A DNA stretch of 64,000 bases from Mesocentrotus franciscanus (lineage: Eukaryota; Echinodermata; Echinoidea; Camarodonta; Strongylocentrotidae): positions 18,162,339-18,226,338 of the forward strand of contig CP137684.1 in the NCBI GenBank assembly GCA_037976565.1, written 5' to 3'. Position 1 is the stretch's first letter. The number at the start of each line of letters is the position of its first letter. The notes under the pieces were generated by a model. It was not told where the DNA came from. It made no database searches and saw only the letters and a program-made list of their open reading frames with translations. Positions 47,646 through 57,884 of this stretch are shown here, piece after piece. The position numbers and the translations under genes were made by a program.

Positions 47646-49055
47646 TCAATCAGGAAGTACCACCCCAGCCATTCTTTGTTGCCAGTCAACAGCACCCACT
47701 GGAGAGACGAAGTATTCTCTGAGATGATCTCTCTGATGTCTGGCATCCACAGTGGCGAGGTTCCCCCTTGCAGGTGGTTGCGGAACATCTTCCCAGTGAG
47801 GTCCATCTCTCCAGGCCCCTGGTACGAAGTTGTGCTCTTCATCTTCGTGGTCCACCGCATTGGCTGCCAGCGCCACCCTCTTCCTCAGCAGGTTGTGGAG
47901 CACCACAGCAGTCTCCACCAAATCTCTGACGTTATCTACCTTCTGTTCCAGTGTTCCCAACAGGCACCGGAACCTGTTGGCCAAGATGCCAAAGGCATTC
48001 TCCACCACTCTTCTCCCCCTTGAGATCCTGTAGTTGCAGATCCTCTGTTCATCTGTCATCCCTCTTCTACTGTATGGCTTCATCATGTAGCTCTTCAGGG
48101 CAAAAGCATCGTCACCCAGGATGAAGTAGGGAATATCAGGCTGATTTTCTCCAGGGAGAGGGCATGGTGGGGGCAGCCCTATGGACCCATCTTCTAGGCA
48201 TTCGAAGAGCTCAGAGTCTGTGAATATCTGGGAGTCAGACATGTGTCCTTTACCTCCCAGCTCAATCCAGATGAACTTGTACTCTGCATCTACCAATGCC
48301 AGCAGTGGTATGGAGAAGAACCCCTTGTAGTTGTGGTAGAGACTGCCTGTGTTTGCTGGCTTCTTAATGGCTATGTGCTTTCCATCCAAGGCACCAATTG
48401 CATGGGGGACATTCCATCTCTGTTCAAACTGCTGGGCAAGGGTGCTCCATGCTTCAGGGGTGGTAGGTATGTTGAAGACCTCATCTTTATACGCCTCTAC
48501 AATGGCCCTGCACACTTCTGGAATCATCTCTGATATGGTTGAGATACCACATCTGAAACCATATGCCAGTGATCTGTAGTTGTCCCCAGTGGCCAGATGT
48601 CTCAAGGTGATTGCCAGTTTGAGGCCAGCTGACAAAGGGTGCCTGTAGTTAGTCTCTTGCTTCTGGATGACTGGTGCCACTCTCTCCAGGATCTCATCGG
48701 ACACCTCAGGGGTCACTCTGGTGAAGTTTCTGAAGGCAACAGGGTCCTCTAATCTCAGTTGTGTGTCTAGGAGGCTAGTGTACTGGCCGTACTGCTGTCT
48801 TATTTCTTCAGTGAGCCATGGCCTTGTCCAGCAGCTCCTGATGAATGGTCTTCTCCCTCCTGCTGGTAGTTCAACTTCCTCTTGTCTTTGCTGTTCTTCC
48901 TCTCTCTCCTCCGCCTCGAGGGCTAGGATGTAGTTATAGAGCAGGGAGACAAAGGTCATGTCTACTTCATAAGATGGTTCATACTCTGGTACATCTTGAA
49001 CTTCCATATCTTGTTCTTCTGCCAAAGATGCAATGATTTCGTGTATCTGCTGCAT
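47646..49055 (-). CDS. PIF/Harbinger DDE transposase, intact
   Basis: 469 codons with no break. Cuts and joins the element ends in the nucleus; same family as animal HARBI1 and the DDE_Tnp_4 fold. Acidic N-terminal region (1-65), then a helical and helix-turn-helix-like region around residues 110-185, and the RNase-H-like core: Asp224 in GALDGKHIAI, Asp315 in ILGDDAFAL, and Glu352 in SRGRRVVENAFG, followed by the usual NRFRCL helix. The catalytic triad is complete. Length fits the family, though a TATATAAA lies only 2 bp upstream of this ATG (49,057-49,064), so transcripts may start inside the ORF and translation could begin at Met17. Convergent with the accessory gene. The outer element carries a broken relative. 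Confidence 0.92.
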   Translation of the reverse strand: MQQIHEIIASLAEEQDMEVQDVPEYEPSYEVDMTFVSLLYNYILALEAEEREEEQQRQEEVELPAGGRRPFIRSCWTRPWLTEEIRQQYGQYTSLLDTQLRLEDPVAFRNFTRVTPEVSDEILERVAPVIQKQETNYRHPLSAGLKLAITLRHLATGDNYRSLAYGFRCGISTISEMIPEVCRAIVEAYKDEVFNIPTTPEAWSTLAQQFEQRWNVPHAIGALDGKHIAIKKPANTGSLYHNYKGFFSIPLLALVDAEYKFIWIELGGKGHMSDSQIFTDSELFECLEDGSIGLPPPCPLPGENQPDIPYFILGDDAFALKSYMMKPYSRRGMTDEQRICNYRISRGRRVVENAFGILANRFRCLLGTLEQKVDNVRDLVETAVVLHNLLRKRVALAANAVDHEDEEHNFVPGAWRDGPHWEDVPQPPARGNLATVDARHQRDHLREYFVSPVGAVDWQQRMAGVVLPD

Positions 49056-49056
49056 C

Positions 49057-49064
49057 TTTATATA
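49057..49064 (-). promoter_or_regulatory. TATA box at the transposase start
   Basis: TATATAAA on the minus strand, 2 bp before the first ATG. The same arrangement is kept in the outer copy (40,564-40,571). Confidence 0.6.
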
Positions 49065-49411
49065 TGCTCTGGATCAGAGGCGGGATGCAATCAGAATCTC
49101 GAAATTTTTCATTGCGTAACAGAGCTTAACAGAGCCTATCAATGCACAAGAGAGCTTGATAATCGTATCAGAGCGTTATTTAAAGCGTGATAAGCGCATC
49201 AAAGCTTATCAAAGAGTATTAAAGCATATCAAAGCGTGATTTAAAGCGTAACAAATCCTGATCAATCGGCATCAAAGCGTGAGAAGCCGTAGCGATTCGG
49301 GAAATAATTTGTCGCCCAAAGCGGGAACGAACTTCGTATCAGAGCGTATCAGAGCTTATCAGAGCATAACATATCTGAGGAGATCGTGAGATTTTTTGAA
49401 AAGTAAACAAA

Positions 49412-49632
49412 AATGACGCCGAATTGATCGCCGATTTAAAGCGCGACATTCGGCGTCGGTGTGAACTGTGCATTAAAATTTTTTGGCGCTCTTGCCGAAT
49501 GTCCCGAATTGCTCAAAGCTTTCTCACGCTCTATTACGGTCTTTACGCTTTAATTAAGCTTTGTTACGCTTTGCCGCCGCTTTGCTCGCCGATTTAATTC
49601 GCCATCAATTCGGCGTCGGTGTGAACTGTGCA
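49412..49632. repeat. Two consecutive Harbinger right termini
   Basis: 49,412-49,472 is the transposase-side terminus of the inner element. 49,476-49,632 is the accessory-side terminus of the outer element, matching 41,990-42,146 in inverse. Between them is only TTA. This pattern is what an insertion into a relative's terminus leaves behind. Confidence 0.9.
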
Positions 49633-49635
49633 TAA

Positions 49636-50279
49636 TAAGACAGGCGTTCGGCTTGTAAAAGTCATGGGGTTCCTGACTGACCTAAAGGTTTATAATTATC
49701 ATTGCAGCATGAGCTAAATCCAGGATTTTGTTTCAGAATCTGAGACAAAGTTACCGGATCCCTTTAAGAAAAATGAATCAATTTAACATAATTTGTATTA
49801 TCTTATATACAATGTTTCCTTCATTTCTGTTAATATCTATTGTGCATACGATGGGATAAATTGAATTACACGTGGTCAAAAACGGCGCTAATTAGGAATC
49901 ATATCCATACTTTGACCCGTAACTCCGGCGTGGAGATACCCTACATAAATATACCCCAATTCAAGTAAATACTTATTTAATTGTTCAAATAATGGCCGTA
50001 ATTTCAAAGTCCTTATGTTTCTTACCTGTTTCGTGTCAATTTTCTAATTTTTTTTGAAGTATTTTCCGGAAAAACGTTGACATTAGTATAAACTTTCTCA
50101 CAGGTTTCACGGCAAACCGCTGCACAATAATTAACATGTGCCTGAAGTTATTTACCGTAATGTGAGGGTCTGAGACAGAAGATAATAGTTGCCAATTTCA
50201 GTATATCGAAAATGTATTAAATAAAATGGAATAGTCTTGATTACAGAGTGGTCTCATTCGTTATTATTATGTTGATGGG
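49636..50279. other. No gene recognised
   Basis: AT-rich flank right of the Harbinger locus, without coding signal. Confidence 0.5.
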
Positions 50280-50336
50280 GGGTGGCAGGCGCGGTTCCAA
50301 GAAGTGGGCCTTGCCCCCAAAAAAAAAAAAAAAAAT

Positions 50337-50985
50337 TAAAAGAAAGAGAGAGAGAGAGAGAAGGAAGGAAAAGTAGGGAAAGAGGAGAGAAAGTGAAGGA
50401 TAACAAGAGGAAGAAGAAAAGTTAAGAAGGGGGATATCAGTTGCGACTATACCGCTAACAAGTTTTGGATAGGGGGGGGGGGCAAAAGGCCATTGCCTCT
50501 CCCTTACACCCCCCCCCCGCTTCTTCTTCTTCCTCTTTTTATCCTCCCTTTATCTCCTCCTTTCCTTTTTTCTTTCCCTTTCCCTCCTTAATTCTGTCTC
50601 TTTTTTTGCTGGGGGGGGGGAGATGCAACAGACTGGAAGGCAAGGCCTTATCGCCCCCCGTTTCTTTTCTTCTACCTCTTGTTATCGTTCCCTTTATTTC
50701 CTCTTTTCCTTTTTTCTTTCCCTTTCCTTCCTTAATTCTCTCTCTTTTTTTTGCTGGGGGGCAGGCAAAGCCCTATCGCCCCCTGTTTCTTTTCTTCTTC
50801 CTCTTCTTTCTTTCCCTCCTTTTCCTTCTTCTCTCTCTCTCTATCTTTTATTTTTTTAGATGGAGAGGGGAGGGGGTTTAAGGGAGAGGCAAAAAACTTA
50901 CAATAGAACCTGAGAGAACAGGGAGACAGAGAGAGAAAGAGAGCAAAAAAAGGGGGGGGGGAAGAAATGAGAAACAAAATATCTA
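50337..50985 (+). repeat. CT-rich minisatellite
   Basis: From about 50,475 to 50,870, roughly three units of about 145 bp, each with a G-run, GGCAA(A/G)GCC(T/C)TATCGCCCCC-like start and CTTCCTCTTTT-type pyrimidine filler. Flanked by GA-rich and G-run sequence. The 138-codon ORF here is a translation of this repeat. Confidence 0.75.
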
Positions 50986-52156
50986 ATGGTGAGGGATATT
51001 GATATCATAAAAAATAGAAATATACAATGCTGCGATGTAGTGAGAGGGAGAAAGAGAGAGAGAAAGATGGAGATAGGGAGAGAGATTGAAAACAGTTGCC
51101 AAATCTCCTGCCCTTAACATCCCTGCCCTTAACAAAAAATGAGAATAATTAATTTCAAATTTTACGTCAAATGTTCCCATTTGTTTTCAACAAGAGAAAA
51201 AATCCTTCTAATTTACCCTACCCCTTCCCTGGCTTTTGGCCCTGATACCCCCCCCCCCCATCAACTTCTACTTGTTTCCCTTTCTTTTTTGTTTTGCATT
51301 AAAGCTTGGGCTACCATGGACTGATTATACATGACATTAGATTATATCAATCCTTTTAAAGATGACTTCCCGTTAAAGTCCCTCTTGTGATTCTTTTAAT
51401 GATAGCAAAAGTTATACAAAACTAGTTAACACAACATACACTAATTTAAGAACATACATGTAGTATTTATCTTCTTTTATTGGTTTGGTAACACATTTGT
51501 ATTATTTTCATTTTCCACCCTAAGTATCAATATAGTTGAATAAAAAAAGTATGTTATAAATCACACTTTAGACCAGTAATTTTGTCATTGATATGCATTT
51601 CGATCAGAGTGAAAAAGCTGTTGAAAACATTCATAAACGCAGATAACAGTTTATCATAGTAATCGCGGAGGGCGTAGACAATAAGATATTATTAAAGGCC
51701 TCTATATCATAAGCAATAATTAAATAAATTGTGTATCATTTTTATGTGTATTTCTAAGCAATGATGACGAATGCATATCCAAATTGCAGTTTAGAATATT
51801 AAAAAAAAAAATTACAGATCATTCACATAAGACTAAAATCGCCATTTGGAAATGCCTAAAATGTTACCACAGATCAGTTTTAGTATTTGAATAAAATGCC
51901 AGTGATTTTAGTTTTAACATTATCTTTCTAAAAATGTATGTTTCCAAAGTTTGTCACAAAATGTCCATCATTGATTAATTGACAACGGACTATTGCGTGC
52001 CAATGTGCGTCCAAAATGTCGCGTCCATTATGACGTAAACTGAACTCATGGCACAGAGATGTGTGCAACGGAATGGTTCGACGTAACACGCACAAAGCAG
52101 GAAATTTATGGGCCAAAAGTCATGCAGTGTCATAACTGACGAGAAATATTTCTTAC
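50986..52156. other. No exon recognised
   Basis: Probably intron or 3' flank of the GTPase-like gene. GA-rich short runs at 51,040-51,090; otherwise AT-rich. Confidence 0.4.
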
Positions 52157-52405
52157 CCGCTGCGTTTTGTTCCTCCTGCTGATGATGCCTGAATACGGCG
52201 GCTTCGTCACCATCTGTCATGCACCTTTCCAGGAGAGATAGAAGGCAGTGTTGGTAGGAAACCTCTAAATCTCTCTTAGTTTCGGTGATATTAGCAACCT
52301 CGAAGATTTCACTAATTCCTGCCGCCTGCAGGACTGTATTTAGTGCCCCCACTTGATTGCTAGTAACTTTATCGATCTTGGTTATAACAGCCACTGGGTA
52401 TCGAC
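52157..52405 (-). CDS. Exon of a P-loop GTPase-like gene (G4 region)
   Basis: 249-bp exon bounded by a CAG acceptor and a GTAAGA donor on the minus strand. Together with the upstream exon at 53,821-53,891 it reads without a break, the split Gly codon being completed across the join. It encodes RYPVAVITKIDKV, where TKID is the G4 guanine-specificity motif ([NT]KxD), then a helix-rich stretch (GALNTVLQAAG, FEVANITETKRD, SYQHCLLSLLERC) ending in a charged HHQQEEQNAAG. The layout fits the second half of a G domain as in interferon-inducible IFI44-like or related invertebrate GTPases. The P-loop exon was not found, so the subfamily is inference. This is probably a host gene, since no repeat signs surround it. 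Confidence 0.65.
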
Positions 52406-53820
52406 CTGAAATGAGACACATTAATTCCCCCAAATTAATAAAGAAAATGATATGAATCGAGAGAAATTTGATTTCTACATACACATTACATGAATACGTT
52501 GCCAATAAATACAAATTAGTACGTTAAACAGCAGTAAAATACAAATCCTATTGTAAAATCAATTTGAAAAGAAAACAAATATCAGACAGCTTATTTACTT
52601 TCGGTATTTCTTTGCTTCATGGTCTATTCAATACATTCAAAATTCTCGGCAATGCTATTGTATAAATGATGTATGCGACTAATTTACTCACGCGATCTAC
52701 TCGCGCTAGAGGTGAGGCTATATGCGTATAGTGTACGAAGCCGTTAGGCTAAGTACGATAAGTGCAAATAGGCTCAACAGGAGCGGATGCATCCTGTAAT
52801 GAACGAATGAAAACATGTATCATTTGTTGTTTTACAATATAACTCCTAGACCCTTGTTATCTGAACTACAGTTTGCTTGGGTTTAGAATTAGGTAAAATT
52901 GAATCAATGGTTAGAGAAATCTAAGCCTTAAAAGATAACTATACAGGATTTCCATTGTGTGATGATGTGCATTTAATAAGGCAGTTACTGATGATAGAAG
53001 TGAGATTACTCATTTCCGCGATGATAGGGGCGTACAAACTTAGATTTTCCCGAAGTCAATAAATATCCCTTGAGCAATGACAAAAACGTCCTTTTATTGG
53101 TTGAAAATAGGTTTATTTTCTTCCTAGCGTGCCTATTTGATCACAGCTTTCTCCATTTTGAAAAAGGAAGGTGCCCCTTACTTTGATTCTTGTGGTAATA
53201 TCACCGGACTGCTTTGCTCTTTAAAAAAAAAAGCAGTTTTTAAAATGCTAAAATCACTTTATGTTATGATGATGGCAATAATGATGCTCTCATGATTAAT
53301 ATAAGCACATGAAAACAATCTACCCATTTGGTTTAAAGTTTAGGCTTCCTTCAGGTCACGTGCGGTCATGTTCGCATGTAATACTAACGTATTCAACCAT
53401 GTTCAATGTTTCACTAAAATCTGCCACAAATGGATGTTGACATGCCATTTTCAAAATAATGTTGCTCAGTGAACCGTGTATGGATTAAAGTCACCAATGT
53501 ATCATTTGTAAGAATATTACTTCCACATTACAGAAAAGCAAGAGATTATATCTATACAGCTCAAAGCTTGTTCACAATATCCGCTGGTTTGGGGTTTCGT
53601 TTTTTTTTTTTTTCTTTCTTTCTTCTGGGACACACTGATTAATGTCGTATCACTCTTTAAGTGCGGCCAATGTAATGTAATGTAATTCAATGTCAATTCT
53701 ATAAATTGCTATCATCGTTTATAGGATTACTGATGCCACTATCTCTTTATCGGGAGAAGCGGTATTAATAGTATAGCAATTGCTATGAGGGGAATTGCTT
53801 TATTCGGGGAAGCTTCTTAC
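52406..53820 (-). other. Intron of the GTPase-like gene
   Basis: 1,415 bp with GT at the upstream end (GTAAGA next to 53,821) and AG at 52,406-52,407. No inserted element recognised; a T-rich run at about 53,600-53,625. Confidence 0.55.
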
Positions 53821-53891
53821 CTTGTTGTGCTAGTAACAAGTCAACGATCTTCAACAGTCCATTAGTACTCAGAAGGATGTTGTCTTCGGCA
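53821..53891 (-). CDS. Upstream exon of the same GTPase-like gene
   Basis: 71-bp exon between a TTTTTAG acceptor and a GTAAGA donor on the minus strand. Encodes AEDNILLSTNGLLKIVDLLLAQQ, a hydrophobic helix directly before the G4 strand of the next exon, with compatible phase (ends on the first base of a Gly codon). Too short to identify alone; its phase fit and good splice sites are the evidence. Earlier exons, which should hold the P-loop and the DxxG switch, were not recognised between here and the window end. Confidence 0.55.
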
Positions 53892-55107
53892 CTAAAAATA
53901 GTGTAGAAATGAAGAAAATCATCATTAAACTAATATACATGTTTAGTGTAGGCCCTGTGTCGTAACTAGGGAGGGCGTCGGATTAAGATAAGTATTGTTG
54001 CGGTAACCTCACAAAGGTCAAAATGCCTGACGTAATTATTCCTATACGTGATTTAAAATAAGTAGTCTGCTTTGGAATACAGTTGGAAAAAAACAACTGA
54101 TTCCGTGAGACGTTTGAAACTTTAGATGTTTTACCACTGGGTTTTATCAAGAAATTATTTTATTAGATTGTCATCCAACATGGCAGCGCAACCAAACAGA
54201 CTGCACTACGTATGGCAATGGTGCTCACTGTGAAGATTTATTCAGCATCTCGTTAGAGAGTGTTATCTTCAGTTGCCATGGTAGAACCATGGACCTATAC
54301 CATGAGGTCTATGGATATACATTATAGGCCATTTTAGTAATGTAACCAAACGTAATGCATACGTCTTGATGAAGCGCCTCAATACAAATTAGTTCACTTA
54401 CCTGTCAAGAAAATTGTCTTTCGATAGTCAGAATGCAAACTGCATATATTATATTTTTTAAGTAGAGCAAGCCGTAATGTTTGTTCTACAAGTAACAAAT
54501 ACTGTATGCTATTTCCATTCTGACAATTAAGATACAATTATTAGTACCAGGTGAATGAAATCATTTATATCAACATACATGTACTTCACAAAGACGTTTG
54601 CATTAAATTTGGTTACATTTCGAAAATAGCCTGTTTAAAGTATTAATCTATAATGATTTTCTTAAATTCAATGTTCAATTCAATGTATTTTGTCCAATGT
54701 CATTCAACATGGATATTTGGTTGGATCCCATGTAAAATAAAGGTTCAGACAAAGTTTACAAAGGATAGAAATATGATACAAAACATGGATACATTTTGGT
54801 GATGACAAAATAATAGGCACCCATAATAATGATTTTCGTTTGGTTATGGCTTCTTTAGTTTCCTTAAGTTAGGTAATTCAAGTGTCTTCATGCATATCTA
54901 TAATTAGACATTTATTTACCACTATACACATAGAAAATTAAGCTTTTCAACTGAATTAAGGTATATCGGAATAAATATGATATATTAAAAATATAAGTAC
55001 TAATTTATATGGGCCATATTTTACATAATGTTAAAGAAAAAAACAGAAACGCAGGTAACAAAACGCATTTAATACGGAACGAACATGTTTGTAAATTGCT
55101 GTGTCCT
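53892..55107. other. No exon recognised
   Basis: AT-rich, likely intronic. No TIR or tRNA-like structure seen. Confidence 0.4.
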
Positions 55108-55311
55108 TCATATCATAGACCTCAAGCTTATCCCTGATATCTCAAGAGACTCATAGAAAGAAAATAACGGATGATTGCCATTGTTCATGATTTCTTTGGC
55201 TTTTTGGACGTTTTTTTTTACAACCCCCCACCCAAGTCCTGCTTCATGCCAGTGATTCTTTCTGGCTATTGTTTTTTCTAGTTTTGCAAGATCCCCGTAT
55301 CTACTATCTGC
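55108..55311 (-). CDS. Candidate exon or broken ORF, unidentified
   Basis: After a good acceptor (TATGGTTTGCAG on the minus strand) a frame reads RYGDLAKLEKTIARKNHWHE, then GLGWGVVKKNVQKAKEIMNN, with sensible amino-acid composition. Near 55,140 the frame appears to slip: the +2 frame continues with a plausible RDKLEVYDMKDTAIYKHVRS while the original hits a stop. It may be an upstream exon of the GTPase-like gene with a sequencing or real frameshift, or a pseudogene. I do not recognise the domain. Confidence 0.35.
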   Translation of the reverse strand, partial: ADSRYGDLAKLEKTIARKNHWHEAGLGWGVVKKNVQKAKEIMNNGNHPLFSFYESLEISGISLRSMI

Positions 55312-55644
55312 AAACCATACAACATAATACAATTAATTAACACTATCTATCATACTATCGAAACATAAAACAACCTCAAAATCGTCCAATCCACATGAAA
55401 AGACTTCCTTTTTCGTAGGAAATACATACTTTGCTGTGCTTTTCCTATTGTAAGCTTACATTGTTCAGTCCACAATAACTTGCCATATATGGCTGTACCT
55501 ACTAGGTAAGTATATTTTCTAACACAATGTCAATATCTACACCGTTCATCTGAGTTGGTTCAAAAGAAGATACTCTTGCCTTTCTAAAATGAAATATCAT
55601 CTCTTTCGGTTTTGGGCATTTAACTGTAGGAAGTTGTTATTACA

Positions 55645-56030
55645 TCATGTTGAAAAATGTGTCAGCTCATTTCGATAATTCTCTTCTTCTCTGTTTATCA
55701 GACCAATCAATACTGTGCTGTCTGCAAATTTTAAGAAGGAATTCCTTGAATGCTGTGAGCGCCGGAATCGGGTAATGTTGGAGCGCCTTGAGCACATTGT
55801 AAGCTGGATACGTGCGCTATATAAGAATCCAATATTATTATTATTATTATCATCATTTACTGATTTAAAACCATGTGTATATACTATAAAAAGGAGTGCC
55901 GACATAACACATGCTTTAGGAAAACCGGTAGTCGGAATAATTTGTCGGGAGAATTTATTTTGTACTTTCACCTTATGAGTCCTCTTGGAAAGAAAGTCCT
56001 TAATCCATAAAATCATAGACGGCTTGACAT
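55645..56030 (-). pseudogene. LINE reverse transcriptase fragment, minus strand, with SINE piece inside
   Basis: Encodes palm-region motifs of a non-LTR polymerase: WIKDFLSKRTHKV, then the GxPQG-like TTGFPKACVMSALLFIVYT (the usual Pro-Gln-Gly here is Pro-Lys-Ala), and the catalytic strand as KFADSTVLIGL, where the usual FADD is FADS. The coding is split by an unrelated segment at about 55,741-55,850, which is a SINE tail in the opposite orientation. Both changed catalytic motifs and the insertion mark it as dead. No upstream endonuclease or downstream thumb is present. Confidence 0.75.
55741..55853 (+). repeat. SINE tail inserted in the LINE relic
   Basis: GGGTAATGTTGGAGCGCCTT, then GTGCGCTATATAAGAATCC and (ATT)n. 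Same family tail as 57.6 kb, plus strand, sitting between the PQG-like and FADD-like motifs of the LINE. Confidence 0.7.
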
Positions 56031-56035
56031 ATAGC

Positions 56036-56345
56036 TCTCTTAAGGGTTATACAAAGTTTTGGGAATATTTCAACAGGATTGGATCATGAAATTTAAAATT
56101 TGCATTACCATTGTGAAACCTAGTGTTAGAACACTCAACTCTAAAATAATTGGGCTCTAAAACGCTTTTGATTTGGAGTAATTAAAAATTAAAAAAATGT
56201 TTTTGTTTTACTGGTGCTCCCGGTAAATTTGGTATAGCTCCCTTACAGTTCGAAAATGTACATGTCATCTAAAGAGCATAACACATATATAGCACTATTG
56301 TTAAAGTGTAATAATTAACATGTTTTGACCCCAAATCATATTACC
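56036..56345. mobile_element. MITE, second copy of the 39.2-kb family
   Basis: ACAAAGTTTTGGGAA at the left, a shared GGTGCTCCCGGTAAA in the middle, and the inverse of TTTGGGGTCA at the right. Shorter and diverged compared with 39,163-39,678; ends are approximate. Confidence 0.5.
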
Positions 56346-56926
56346 AGACAAAAAATATATATAATCAAGAAGATAATTTTTTAATGTCGAGTTGCCTTAG
56401 TGTATGATTTTTATACTGTCTCGTAAAATAAAAAAAAAGACTTGTCTGTACACTGTTATCGCAAAATATAATTTTATAATCGATCGGACCGCCGCCATCT
56501 TTACTGTACTTCAGTACGTAAATCTATGCATTTCCTGCGCGGGCCGGAATATTCAATGTTGTACTCTTTAACTTATTTTTTCATTTCCATCTCTTATTCG
56601 TTTCTGTGTTTTCAATTTGAAATGCATTTGTTATGACTCGTCTATGATAATATTGTTGTTCGCCAGCTCGATCTGTGAACGAACGCGTCGTGCCTGTATT
56701 TTGTGCGAGTGGTCGTGATGAACTGTATTGACACGATGGCATTGATCCCTGTGTGTAGTATATAGTACATGTTTGTGTGTACGTGTATTATGTGCGTGGG
56801 GCTTGGCCCGAAGTAGTCCTGATTCAGTCCGTTCATTGTTTTTATTCTCCAACCCACGCACCGATCCCACACACAGCGCGCTCTCTCCATTGATCGCGCT
56901 ATCCCCAAATTTCCGTCCCCACGAGA
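56346..56926. other. No gene recognised
   Basis: Small overlapping ORFs on both strands (56,631-56,962) without a recognisable domain. Confidence 0.5.
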
Positions 56927-57190
56927 CCTCAGAAAGAGAGGAATGGCTATGTCTACTTTCAACGTTGAGGGTGTGTTATTTTATCAGCTGATTGGGTGCT
57001 TTTGTTTTGTAATATTCTTTATTGTATTCACTCAATAAATAATATTAATTCATACAAATTGTAATGATTGGGTGCGCGACACGGAAACGGTATCGATACC
57101 TCAGAAAGAGAGGAATGGCTATGTCTACTTTCAACGTTGATGGTGTGTTATTTTATCAGCTGATTGGGTGCGCGACACGGAAACGGTACA
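56927..57190. repeat. 172-bp direct duplication
   Basis: CCTCAGAAAGAGAGGAATGG and the 70 bp after it occur at 56,927 and again at 57,099. GATTGGGTGCGCGACACGGA occurs at 57,066 and again near 57,161. Confidence 0.85.
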
Positions 57191-57423
57191 GAGGCTGGAC
57201 TAGGCCCGAAGACGCGTCCCCGGCTTGCATTTTCCGAGCACATGTAAATTGGGGATGATCTCAAAATACCCGCCAAATTCGTTGTACAGGGACACTTTGG
57301 GTAATCATTTATAGACAGAACAATAAGGTCGACTTTACGTTTTCCCCGAACAGTCAATCATGTACTGCACCAGGCGCGGATCCAGGATTTCTTAGGGTGG
57401 GGGGCCCAAATTTGAAATTATGC

Positions 57424-57718
57424 GAGCCACGAGGTGTCGTGGTCGAGTGGATACGTCACCGGACTATCGATCACAAGGTCCGCGGTTCGAGTCCCGCCGC
57501 GGCTCTAATGTCCTTTGGCAAGACATTGATCTACATTTTCCACACTCCACCCAGGTGAAGTAAATGGGGACCTGGTAGGAATTTATTCCTTGAAACGCAG
57601 AGCGCGTGACAGCTGCACTGCTAAAGCCAGGGTAATTATGCTGCATTATTGTAGAGCGCTTAGGGACTTCTGATAAAGTAAGTGTTAGGCGCTATATAAG
57701 CAAATATAATTATTATTA
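57424..57718 (+). repeat. Full-length tRNA-derived SINE
   Basis: tRNA-like head 57,424-57,505: A-box GTGGTCGAGTGGATACG, B-box GGTTCGAGTCC, and GAGCC/GGCTC pairing at its ends. Body with CTTTGGCAAGACATTGATCT and CTCCACCCAGGTGAAGTAAA, then AGCCAGGGTAATTATG, GGCGCTATATAAG and a terminal ATTATTATT. This is the reference for the truncated copies elsewhere in the window. The head does not make a clean class I cloverleaf, and it is not a tRNA gene. Confidence 0.85.
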
Positions 57719-57739
57719 AATATTGGTACGTAATGGTGA

Positions 57740-57884
57740 CCAGCAGTGGCGTAATGAGCAAAAATGTTGGGGGGCAGAAAAAATTCCGCATCATCCCACT
57801 CTTACATGCAGGCCCCGCTGAACGTTTTTCAAAGTGGGTGTGGGAGGCTAAAGTGTCTACGATCAGGTAGAGCTTAGCATAAAT
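57740..57884 (+). repeat. Decayed repeat leading into the satellite
   Basis: GGCGTAATGAGCA, TTCCGCATCATCC...CACTCTTA, GAACGTTTTTCAAAG and ACGATCAGGTAG, the same order as 28,855-29,090. Runs straight into the first satellite monomer. Confidence 0.6.

Larger units (their letters stand above)
41990..49472. mobile_element. Inner full-length PIF/Harbinger element (7,483 bp)
   Basis: Begins TGCACAGTTCACACCGACGC at 41,990 and ends with its inverse at 49,472; the shared terminal inverted repeat is 25 bp. TTA flanks both sides (41,987-41,989 and 49,473-49,475). It carries the two genes standard for this superfamily in convergent orientation: accessory MADF/Myb-like gene on plus and DDE transposase on minus. 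Both ends contain many copies of CGCTTTGAT/CGCTCTGTTA-like 10-mers, candidate binding sites for the element's proteins. The 3.5-kb middle is non-coding and holds a mariner-type MITE and several hairpins. Confidence 0.9.
40162..49632 (+). mobile_element. Outer PIF/Harbinger derivative, split by the inner element
   Basis: The outer copy consists of 40,162-41,989 plus 49,476-49,632 (about 1,985 bp). TAA flanks both ends (40,159-40,161 and 49,633-49,635), the target preference of PIF/Harbinger. Its left end is the transposase-side terminus and its right end the accessory-gene-side terminus, both built on TTCACACCGACGCCGAA; the left tip lacks the CACAG seen at other ends. Inside, a broken transposase 5' part is joined at about 41,619 directly to the accessory-gene promoter region, a typical internal deletion. 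The inner element sits at a TTA 157 bp from the right end. Confidence 0.85.

Noticed and set aside
47676..49190. Plus-strand ORFs of 63-115 codons opposite the transposase
   Set aside because: They are antisense shadows of the 469-codon transposase. The same shadows appear opposite the broken copy at 40.6-41.4 kb.
50465..50881. 138-codon plus-strand ORF
   Set aside because: It is the translation of a CT-rich minisatellite; the repeat period and G-runs explain the open frame.
57424..57505. A true tRNA gene
   Set aside because: A and B boxes are good but the anticodon arm does not fold properly, and a SINE body with an ATT tail follows directly.
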